Program-made: the position numbers and the translations under genes
NCBI GenBank assembly: GCA_949775045.1
Contig: OX459110.1
Coordinates: 8,640,970-8,704,969 of the forward strand
DNA length: 64,000 nucleotides
Origin: Metridium senile
Taxonomy: Eukaryota; Cnidaria; Anthozoa; Actiniaria; Metridiidae
Direction of reading: 5' to 3'
The notes under the pieces: model-generated
Databases searched by the model: none
The model's input: the letters and a program-made list of their open reading frames with translations, nothing else
What the model was told of the DNA's origin: nothing
Part shown: positions 22,355-33,100 of the stretch, piece by piece
How positions within the stretch are numbered: the stretch's first letter is position 1
Layout: every line of letters begins with the position of its first letter

Positions 22355-22527
22355 CAAAGCAAGCCACTTCGTAGTTTCCTTGTAATCTTCTTTTGCTAGT
22401 GCCTGTTCCATTTGCAATAGATACACCACTCTTATGTGGTAGGGAAATTGCGACCAGTCTGGAATACCCGGCTCTTTTCGACTGCAAATTTGACCCATGT
22501 TCCAAGATTTGTACAACTTGTGGCTTT
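22355..22527 (-). CDS. Possible internal exon (about 57 codons), perhaps 5' part of the 19380-21112 gene
   Basis: On the minus strand an open stretch reads SHKLYKSWNMGQICSRKEPG, then a Trp/Tyr/Leu-rich segment ending KEDYKETTKWLAL. It is bounded by an acceptor-like CTTCCTAG and a donor GCTTTG|GTAGGC. The donor is phase 0, while the nearest acceptor of the downstream exon (CCTCCAG, 21126) needs two bases. Only the weaker site ACACGAG|GCAATG would join in frame (...KWLAL|AMASKRNR). Linkage is therefore unproven, and a missing intermediate exon is possible. No family recognised. Confidence 0.3.
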
Positions 22528-24224
22528 CTAGGAAGATCGCTAAAACGTTGCCCGATTGTCACAGCTAAATTAGTGTAGTTAGCATTGTGACGTCATTGGG
22601 AAGTTCAATGCGCGCGCATGCACGTAGCGAAAGAAAAAGGTCACGTGATTTTACGTCATTGAAAATTACGACGTCAGAAACAGAATCAAATATGGCGACC
22701 AATTTGAAAAAGTATTGTTCTGCTCTGAAAAGCGCCTCATTCGTGTGCGGGCTTTTCTAATGTGATTGACCTCTTTATCGTATGCAAACTGCCCATTTCA
22801 GACCACGTGACATTCCCTTGAGAAATGTTCTTTTATGATGAACGTGTTATAACTTTATTTTCATTTCTTTTTTTACTTTTTTGCTTTTTTAATCCAATTG
22901 TAACGGTATCGAGAAATATTGGGATGCACTAGAACTACATAATTATTATTGACATTTACAAGTGAAAGAATCAACTCCCAAGAGTAGCATCACGTGATTT
23001 GAAATGGGTAAACAAACCTTGCTTAGTTTACTCCGACTATCGTAATGATTTATGGGAAAGTAATTATCGCGCTTTGAATGCGCAAACTTCAGAGCAGGAA
23101 ATACATTAAAGCCATTCTCAAGCCATTCTCATTTTTTTGCTGTTTCCTTGGCAACTGCCAGTTGTATTCCATGAGAGAAGGAAATACATTAAAACCATTC
23201 TATAGCGCGCGCACGCATTCAATAATCAGATCATCCTTTTTTGTACATCTGATTTTCACATTTCTGTAATTGTTATTTTATAAAAGAAATGAAACACGTC
23301 TTCTATATTTCACAGGTTTTTGAAAACCTAGATACGCTTGGGAGAATTCTCGACTTCGTCTCGTTTTTGGACTGATCAGCTATCGAATTCTCCCAAATGC
23401 ATCTCTTAATTTATTATTTGATAACCACGGTACAAATAAATGTATAAATTTATTAGTAGACTTAAGGATTTCGCGTTAAGAGTTCATTACAAAGGAAATA
23501 GATTACGCTTTCCAACTGTAAATAATATTTTTTAAATGTTTTTAATATATATATTTTTTCAATTTTTTTTTTTTTTGCTGTTTCCTTGGCAACTGGCAGC
23601 TGTATTTGAATAGTGGCTTTATCAAATTTACATTTATTTTGCATTAAAGAAATTGTAATTGAAAGTACATTTATAAATAATTTTTATGATAAAAGAACTG
23701 TTAAAAGTTCATTAAAAAAATCCCCTTATCAAAATTTTGTCCATCTTTGAAAATAAATACATTTTCAAAAAAATTATAATTAAAACGACAATATTTCTAA
23801 ATTTAGAATCGCTAGTTGAATTAACATGTATATTCAGAAAAATATATATATTTTTAATTTTCTATGGTTTAAAAGAAAATAAATTTTGTTTAAAAAAACA
23901 TAGACAAAAGAACAATAGACTTGCATTCATCTCAAGCTGGTAAAGTTACCATAGCAACACCTGTCTTTTTCAATAAAATATTAATTTAGGAAGTTCTTTG
24001 TCAAAATTAAATTTGATTTATTGACAATTGGTAAAATTTAACGCACGAGCTTGTGTACTGACTAAATCTATTTCTTTTTTACAAAATAAATGGATTTTTC
24101 ATTAACTTAGAAGGTGTTCGTGGTTTGTGAGTGGGTCAGAATGTAATTGGTTGGTTTGCGGTGGATTATTACAGGTGAAACCAACTGAATAAATATCGTT
24201 ATTGAATCAAAATAAACAAGTGTT
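22528..24224. other. Intergenic, AT-rich
   Basis: No gene. A phrase around TTTGCTGTTTCCTTGGCAAC is present at 23132 and again at 23575. GGAAATACATTAAA-CCATTCT also occurs twice (23097, 23179). Candidate upstream exons of the minus-strand LRR-like gene were not found. Confidence 0.4.
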
Positions 24225-24296
24225 GGGGCTATAGCTCAGTGGTAGAGCATTCGACTGCAGATCGAGAGGTCACCGGTTCAATCCCGGTTGGCCCCT
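24225..24296 (+). tRNA. tRNA-Cys (GCA), copy 1
   Basis: 72-nt cloverleaf: acceptor GGGGCTA/TGGCCCC, D arm GCTC...GAGC, anticodon loop CTGCAGA with GCA in a TTCGA/TCGAG stem, and T arm ACCGG TTCAATC CCGGT. Discriminator T, as expected for tRNA-Cys. A-box TAGCTCAGTGG and B-box GGTTCAATCC are intact. TTTTT at about 24299-24303 is the Pol III terminator. No intron; CCA not encoded. Confidence 0.97.
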
Positions 24297-24958
24297 TCCT
24301 TTTTGATTTCATTTTCTTTTCTCCACTTTCCCACTGTTTTACAAAAATGACAAAGACAAACAAATTCAAGATACTGATTTGCCAATTCTTAACGAGAATG
24401 AAAATACGTGCATTTTAGAACATGATTAAAAACATTTTTAGTCCCTATTTTAATTTTGATTTGATTTTCTTTTCTGTTTTTTTGGATGCTTTTCAATAAA
24501 ATATACACAAAATAATTTTTCCAAAGCCAAGAAAATTTTACAGGAAAATACATATATCAATAGATGTATTGTTTGCTTCTTTCTTTCTTTATTAATCTTT
24601 CTCTCTCTCTCTCTTACTTTCTTTTTTATTTTATTTTATTATTATTAGAACCATCAGCAGATATTTTGTATTGCACAAAATGTAACATAACTATTTCAAT
24701 TAAAGAAAAATCAAAACTCATATCAGTAAAAATATTGTGAATTTCTCTTCTTTGGATAATATGACACCGAAATATTTAACATATCCGTTCATTTACCAGA
24801 AAAAGCTGAGAAAGAACTATTAAATACAATATCTTACATTACAAGTAGTGCAAATGATATATGCCAATATCAATGTGTTAACATTTTTTCATATTTTTCT
24901 CATATTTTTGCCATTTTTACAATAACCTTATAAAAAAGACTCTCTACAACCATCAGTT

Positions 24959-25030
24959 GGGGCTATAGCTCAGTGGTAGAGCATTCGACTGCAGATCGAG
25001 AGGTCACCGGTTCAATCCCGGTTGGCCCCT
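24959..25030 (+). tRNA. tRNA-Cys (GCA), copy 2
   Basis: Sequence identical to copy 1, including the downstream CCTTTTTG terminator. Lies 734 bp after copy 1. Confidence 0.97.
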
Positions 25031-25488
25031 TCCTTTTTGTTTTCATTTTCTTTTCTCCACTTTCCCACTGTTTTACAAAAATGACAAAGACAACCAAATT
25101 CAAGATACTGATTTGCCAATTCTTAACAAGAGTAAAAACAAATACATTTTAGAACATTTTAGAACGTTTTCTGACTATATAGGATGCCTTTTCCAAGAAA
25201 TTAAGAATACATAAAAATATACAAAATATTTTTTCCAAAGCCAAGAAAATTTTACAGAAAATAAATATACATTTTCGTCATCAATGGATTTATTGTTTCT
25301 CTCACTCTCTTACTTTTTTCCTTATTTTATTTTATTATTGTTAGGTGATATAACATGTATATTTCAATTATGGAAAAATGAAAACTTATATCAGTAAAAA
25401 TATTGTGAATTTATTTTCCTTGAATAACATGACACCAAAATATTTTAATATATCCGTTCATCCGTTCATCCGTTCACAACCATCAGTT

Positions 25489-25560
25489 GGGGCTATAGCT
25501 CAGTGGTAGAGCATTCGACTGCAGATCGAGAGGTCACCGGTTCAATCCCGGTTGGCCCCT
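25489..25560 (+). tRNA. tRNA-Cys (GCA), copy 3
   Basis: Identical to copy 1. Lies 530 bp after copy 2. Its 3' flank matches that of copy 2 for several hundred bases. Confidence 0.97.
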
Positions 25561-26162
25561 TCCTTTTTGTTTTCATTTTCTTTTCTCCACTTTCCCACTG
25601 TTTTACAAAAATGACAAAGACAACCAAATTCAAGATACTGATTTGCCAATTCTTAACAAGAGTAAAAACAAATACATTTTAGAACATTTTAGAACGTTTT
25701 CTGACTATATAGGATGCCTTTTCCAAGAAATTAAGAATACATAAAAATATACAAAATATTTTTTCCAAAGCCAAGAAAATTTTACAGAAAATAAATATAC
25801 ATTTTCGTCATCAATGGATTTATTGTTTCTCTCACTCTCTTACTTTTTTCCTTATTTTATTTTATTATTGTTAGGTGATATAACATGTATATTTCAATTA
25901 TGGAAAAATGAAAACTTATATCAGTAAAAATATTGTGAATTTATTTTCCTTGAATAACATGACACCAAAATATTTTAATATATCCGTTCATTTACCAGAA
26001 AAAGCTGAGAAAGAACTGTTAAATACAATATCTTACATTACAAGTAGTACAAATGATATGCCAATATCAATGAGTTTATATATTTTTTTCATATTTTCTC
26101 ATATCTTTTAGGTTACCAATCAGAAATAACCTTATAAAAAAGACTCTCTACAACCATCAGTT

Positions 26163-26234
26163 GGGGCTATAGCTCAGTGGTAGAGCATTCGACTGCAGAT
26201 CGAGAGGTCACCGGTTCAATCCCGGTTGGCCCCT
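26163..26234 (+). tRNA. tRNA-Cys (GCA), copy 4
   Basis: Identical tRNA body, 674 bp after copy 3. The 3' flank diverges after about 30 bp, marking the end of the duplicated array. Confidence 0.97.
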
Positions 26235-26545
26235 TCCTTTTTGTTTTAATTTTCTTTTTTAGACTTTCCCACTGTTTTACATAAACAAACAAAAACAATC
26301 AAATTCAAGATAATAAATTTCCATCTCTGATTAAAAACCTTTTTATATTTTCAAACTACACTAAATAAACAAACACTTTGTTCTTTTCCATCTGGAGAAA
26401 TATCATAATATATGCCATATACGATATATGCCACTTTACTCTTACGAAGGATTAACTTTCCAAAATATTAAATGTGTCTTTTTTTCCCCTTGAGTAAGTT
26501 AATTTTTTTATCTGGTTTTTGTCGTTGGGTAAATTAATAAATACT

Positions 26546-26919
26546 GCGCAACGGTGCACGCACTATTTGACAAAAAAGCGCGTTTGCACAAACCAAGCTT
26601 CTACATCTAAATCTACATATTTCATAAATCGTTGTCGCAAACAAAGCCAATGTCCACACTCTAAAGTCTGTAAAGGATGCCAGTATTTCGTCTCTTGTTA
26701 TCGATTTATTCATAGCATATTTTGATTGACGTGTTTGTCAATACTAAATCAATACTACGCAACGTTGCGCGCACTTTTCGTCAAAGCCTTTTTGACTAAA
26801 CTTCACATCTACATCTACATACGTTTGAATAACTATGAATTGAGGCTTTCCCTGTACAAATGCGCCTTTTAATTTGTCAAATAATACAGCGGTGATTTGA
26901 ACCTTAAAACTGGAGTATT
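26546..26919. mobile_element. MITE, AATACTCCAGT family, copy 4 (composite)
   Basis: Left TTTGACAAAAAAGCGCGTTT; right AAATGCGCCTTTTAATTTGT and AAAACTGGAGTATTA. The middle holds a degenerate piece of the TTCATAAATCGTTGTCGC element family (compare 58614-58899), so one element sits inside another. Confidence 0.6.
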
Positions 26920-27119
26920 AGTTGTCAAGATAGAAAGAAGGTCTCGAGGCATTAACCAACCACACTCATGATTGTAAACTGCTGGTTAACAGAAGTCCGA
27001 TAAGTCCTCCAATGCATTTTCAATATAATTGTAAATCATCACTGAAAAGCCCTGATGGGGAGTGATTATCATCTGTGATTATTATCTGTGTCTGTAAGGT
27101 TTCGACTAAAAAAATCTTC

Positions 27120-30100
27120 CTATTTTTCGCTATGGTTCTTGCTATCTTCATCATTATTGTTATTGTCAAAAGATATGGAGCTTGAACGCAAACTATCATA
27201 GCTTTTCTGTTTAGAACCCGATAGCCTTTTACTTTTATCATTTTGTTTGTTCCGTATTCTAACACCCGAGCTTTGACTTGAACTTGAACCACTGCGCGGG
27301 ATGGAGCTTTGTGATCCCGTATTGCGGGACGCCACGCTATTTGATTCCGAATTTCGAGACGCCACGCGATTGGATCCCGAATTTTGGGACGCCACACGAT
27401 TGGATCCCGAATTTCGGGACGCCACGCGATTGGATCCTGAATTTCGGGACCCTACCCGCTTTGCTCCCGAATTTTGAGACACCCTGCTATGTGAACTCGA
27501 ATTGCGTGATGCCTCTCGGTATGATCCCGAACTACGGGATTTCCTACGGGATGCTTTTTCTTCAGGACCAGACTCTTCATTTTGCTGTGAATCAAAACTC
27601 TCGTTATCATATTCATTTAAGCTAGGGCTCTTGCCTCGAAGTACATTTGTGACGTCATCACAGTCTGGCAAATCATGCTCTTTGATTGGATCGTTTGAAT
27701 CTTCAAAATGTTTTTCAGCGTCATTAGTGACGTCATGACTGCCTAGCGAATCATAGTCCTGCTTGTCAAGTTCCTCATTTGCATTCATGTCAAAGTTTTT
27801 CTCATTGTTCTTAGTGATGTCATCGGCGTTACCAGGATAACCTTCGCCTTGATCACTAGGGTCTTTGTTTTCATCTTCAGTGGTGACGTCATTAGATTCT
27901 AACCAATCACCATTCTCTTTAAGTTTCTCGTTGGCATCTTGCGTTTCGTTTGTGACGTCACTGTCTTCGGACAAATTTTCCTCTTCAACTACAATTTCCT
28001 CGTTTTTAAAGTTGTCTTCAGTTTCATATGCGACGTCATTTCCTTCTGACCAATCATCACCCTGCTCTTCAACAAACTTATTTTGAAAGTTCGCATCGGC
28101 TTCCTTTGTGACGTCCTTGTTCCCTGACCAATCATCTTCGTCTTCGTAAGATTGCTCATTTACGTCATCAATAAGATCAGATCTTAGGGATGAGTGACTT
28201 TCACTTACGCATGACTTGGAACGAGAGGACGCTGACATTTGGCTTTTTGACGTTGAGCTGCCGTCTTCGTCTTCTGAATACTCTTCCAATGGTAGAGTCT
28301 CATGTTCTATTTGTGTCTCAATGTCTTCATTTGTTTTAATTCCTGTTCTTCGTTCAATTGTTGTTTCAAACCGTGTTGAAGGTTGTACTATTGTTGAACT
28401 AGAACGTTTTTTTTGACCAACGAGGTCTTCCTCGTGTTCATCTTCCTCGAATGTTGTTTCTAAAAAGATAGGAAATTGTCGCTAGATTAATGTACAATTT
28501 ATTTCTAAAAGCCTGGCAAAACTAGGATACATGTAGCGCGCTACACACACGCTACATTGTCGTCAGCCTGTCTCTACAGGCCTGGCTAAACTAGGATACA
28601 TGTAGCGCCCTACATTGTCGCGCGCTACATGTATCCTCAATGTTTCTCAGTTTAGCCACCTCGAAAACATTGTGGCACGCGACAAATTTTGTAGCCGGGA
28701 GACAAAACATGCAAGCTACAAGCGAGCGACATGTCGCTTCGGTTGGCTAAACTGGGATACATTGCATTCACATGTAGCGGACACAAGAAATGTTTCTGCT
28801 GTCTCCCAGAAACATTTTTTGGGTCCCAGCTACAAAAGTTTTCGCGCGCTGAAATGTTTTCGAGGTTGCTAAACCGAGAAACATTGAGGATACATGTAGT
28901 GCACGACAATGTAGTCCTAGTTTAGCCAGGCCTTAAGTAAATACTAATTGAAAAATAGTGAGGAACAATGATTTGAAATAATATGATCTTGATGTGGTAT
29001 GTGATTGTCATGTATAACATTCCTCGATGATGATGTTATGATGGAAATGATTGATGATGGTGATGTTAATGTAATTATAATAAAGACGATGATGATCATG
29101 ATGATAGCAATGAAGATAACTGGTAATGATCGTGATGATGATGGTGTTTGTGTTGGTGTCTGAAGTTTGAAAAGTTTGAACCCAGTGTAAAAGCGAGATT
29201 ACACGATACAATTTTCTCTGCAACTTGTTTCGCAACTCGAGACAAGTTGCAGAGTTCGTGGCTACACAGTTCAACGGAGACGCAATCGTTGTATACGTGT
29301 GAAAAGTAGAAACGAATTCTACTATTCGCAACGGTTGCTGCAACTTGTGTCGCAACATTTTTCCAAATTGCACCGTATGTTATACGCTGCAATGCTTCAT
29401 GCAAGTTGTATCGAAACGCCGTTGTTTGAACTCAGGTGTAAGTTATAATGTATTGATCATCTGGGTGTGCGTTGTTTTGAAAAAGACTGTTGGTGTTGGT
29501 GTCTTACATTTGAATGGTTTGAGCCCAGGTGTAAGAGATGTTAATGTGTTATAATTGTAATCGGGTGTATATATTCTTGAGACTGTTGGTGTTGTTGTTG
29601 GAGTTGGAGTTGGTGTTGGTGTTGGTGTTGGTGTTGGTGTTGGTGTTGGTGTTGGTGTTGGTGTTGGTGTTGGTGTTGGTGTTGGTGTTGGTGTTGGTGT
29701 TGGTGTTGGTGTTGGTGTTGGTGTTGTGGTTGGTGTTGGAGTTGGAGTTGGTGTTGGTGTTGGTGTCTTACATTTGAATGATTTGAATCCTCGTGTAAGA
29801 GATGTTAATGTGTTATAATTGTAATCAATTGTATTTATTTAAAATCAAGGTGTTAATAAAGTATATTGTTTGTTGTTGTTTGTTTGTGTATGTATTCTTG
29901 AGACTGTTCGTGTTTGTGCGTAAACGTTTCTTAAACCTGAGAGTAAAGAAACTCAGTTACCTTCAATAGAATTATTTAATTTCTGTTTTCTCAAAGAAGA
30001 TACAGACACAGAAGACACCGTGTGTCTACGCATCAAAGGTCGCCTCTCTTTCACTGTTCTTCCCTTTAGTGTCATCATATTATCCACAGTTTCTTTCAAA

Positions 30101-33100
30101 ACGTCTTTGGGAATCTGGAAAATTAGATTGGATTATTAAATAATTAGTTAGTTAATATATGGAAACTAGCGAGTAAACTAGTATATGCTGCGTCGGTGTT
30201 TGATATAAACGATAGGGTAATAGAATGAAAATTGTATAACACGGTAAAAAAGGTTAAGTTAAGTAAAGGCAAGTAAAGTTAAGTCAACTTTTTTTACGGT
30301 GTTTACAAATTTCATTATAATATGTATAAAATCATGCTTTTATTTATGAAATCTGTGAACTATCAATACTCCAGTTTCATGTTATCTTGCATCGCTGTAC
30401 AATTTGTAAAAAGACGCATTTGCACAGGGATAATCTCGATTCAGAGTAAATTTAAATGTGTTTTCTATTGTTTGACGGTAGTATTTTCCCATTTTTCGAG
30501 GTTTAGCCTGGTCAAATGCGCCTTTTGTAGTATTTAATAAACTATTTAACAAATAAGAAAGACCATAAAAAGCAATCTTACCGGAATGGGTTTATGTAGA
30601 TTGACATAGTACTGCAAATCGGACGTCGAATGGACAGTGACTTTTCCAATATGTTCTGGCAGCTTCGTCGGGTCACTTAGTCTCAGTTTCAGATTAAAAT
30701 CTACAAAAGTGGTCTTCCCAGTGAACATAACAGCCCTTTCCTCTGAGTGGTCAGCGGCATCTCTATCAGGCTCAAAGCGCCCGCGGACAAGAAAACGGAC
30801 TTTCCCCAAAGGTAACGCAAGATGCTGGGAACAAACTTCGTATACAAAGCAGTTATCAGGATTTCGAGGCTGGGATGAGTCTAATAGACAAATCCGCAGG
30901 ACAAACTGCTTGCCGGGCTCAGCTATCTCGGTAACGTAGCCTTTGAGTGTTAGCGTGACCATGACGTCAGGTGATGTGTCGTGACACAGTTCACGGGAAA
31001 TGCGTGACGATACCTTCTCGATGAAGGGCATGTGCTTGTTTGGGAAGCGTCTGACCACTTTGAATATGCCACCACATGTAACTAGGAATGATGCGACTTT
31101 CTTGTTGTCTGTAGTTGTTTCAATCTGTAATAGGAATAATAAAGTAAATATGTATCAATATGGGGTTATAGGATAAATGCCGAATGATTTGAAAATGCAT
31201 GGTTAGTAAAATTACAGGACCGATTTTAGTGTGGGTCAATCCGGGAATTATTAAAAGTGCGCAAAACGATGTAGTTAACGATGTAGTTAACGCCCTTCCC
31301 AGGCACGCAATAGATTGGCATAGTCTTCGCGCCGCTATGCTTGATACTTTACTAGTTTTCCGTTAGATTTTTTCTTTAGTTTATCACGTTTCTTCATTTT
31401 CTATATGTTTTTGTCTTAGTCTTTAGATAGTTATATACTTAGCATTGTAAGAGCCAAATTATGTTTGGATTATGCTAATAAACCGTTATATTATTATTCT
31501 TATAATTATTCAAAAAATAGTCCGTAGATCCCTCTTAGTTGCGGGATTGCAGAAACGTTTTGCAAATGAAGAATACAAATTAGATAGATCGTTTGGCATT
31601 TCTAAAGAAATATATTGGCTATGCATAATTATTATAGAGAAATAGTGTTATAGAGAAATCACCTACGTATTTAGACTAAAAAGAGATACTGGTTTGAATA
31701 AAGCAACCTAATGAAAGTGCATACCTCAGGTGTACTGTAGTGATGATGCCATACAATCGCTTCATCGTCCAACTCCTTGCTTCTCAGTACCACAAGACGA
31801 CTACTTTCCTTATCAAAGAACCCTTCAAACTCATGACCTAATAAGGGCAACGACAACCTGACAGGTTTACTAAACATCGTCCTGATTGGTCGAATGAGAA
31901 CTACGGGACTTCCGGTAACATCCATCATTTCGTCGTTCGTTTCACTTCGGTATTCAATCGGAAATCTTCGGCGATGGTGCACCGACGTCGGGCTGGCTGA
32001 AGGTGAATTGTATAAATCTTCTAAACAGACGACTTTTACAGTGATTTTAGTGTCTCTTTCGACAGTGTTCTCTTCGTATTGGACTTTGATTCCAGGGGTT
32101 TCATGAAGATGGACTGTTAGCCCTCTCTCTGGAGATATCTTAGCAGTCACTTCAGGGCATTGAGTCAGAACTAAGGTATAAAAACCAGTATATTTACAGA
32201 TCACTTTCGCTTCAGTCCTTTGAGCATTTACTATAAATAAATTTGAGCTTACTCTTCCCCATTTCAAATATCTCATGTCTCCCTTAACGCCGTACGTATT
32301 ACCGAACATGCAAATTACTTGACCAGCGGATTTCTTCCAAACACAACTTGGTAACCGTAATGTCATCTCTGCTGGGGGCGAGAAGGATGATTCTTTGGGG
32401 CAGACTTGGATGACGTCATAGATGCGATGGTCGTTGCCTTCTAAAAATGGTTCATATAGAGGTTTGTTATTGATACGAAATTTGACGGTATTGGATTTAA
32501 TATCGCTGAGGGATTCCCGCGGGACCTTCAGTCTTATCCCGAGAAATGAGTGGTTTAGATTCAGGTCCCCATTTAGTGGTTCTTTGTTGATTGTCCAGCT
32601 AGATGTGGTTGTGCTGTAGAAAAAAAAAATCAAATATTTAATTGTCCTATTTCACTATGACGTCACATCAAAACATTCTATTGTCTTAACGCTAAGGATC
32701 ATGGGCGCCAGTGGGGGACAGATTCATAACAACAATACGAGAATATACAATAAAATTGAATTTACAAGACGGAGAGGAAAGAAATGACAACAAAATGCCA
32801 TAAATATGAAAGTATAAACATAGACACATAAACTAGATAATATGAAGCTCAATTTTCAAAGAGAAGCAAGATTTAGTTGAAATTGCCATTGTTTTCGGCA
32901 ATTAGGCAATTAGGAAATGAAAGTAAGCGTTAAAAAATGTTCGCTTTCAATACTCCAGTTTCATGTTATCTAGCACCGCTGTACAATTTGACAAAAGGCG
33001 CATTTGCACAGGGATAATCTCGATTCGGAGTAAATTCAAATGTGTTTTGTATTGTTTGACGGTAACATTTTACAATGGTTGGCTTGGAATGTGAATATTT

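Larger units (their letters stand above)
24225..26260 (+). repeat. Tandem array of tRNA-Cys units (about 530-735 bp)
   Basis: Each unit is a tRNA plus spacer. Spacers 2 and 3 appear identical from the tRNA through about 25450/25980. Spacer 2 then lacks about 145 bp that is present in spacers 1 and 3 (the TTTACCAGAAAAAGCTGAGA region). Spacer 1 is more diverged. This reads as one older and one very recent unequal duplication. Confidence 0.9.

Noticed and set aside
24225..26260. CRISPR-like regularly spaced repeats
   Set aside because: The repeats are complete tRNA-Cys genes, spacers are 460-660 bp and related to each other, and the genome is eukaryotic.
29538..29777. Leu-Val repeat membrane-like peptide
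   Set aside because: (GGTGTT)n microsatellite inside an intron.
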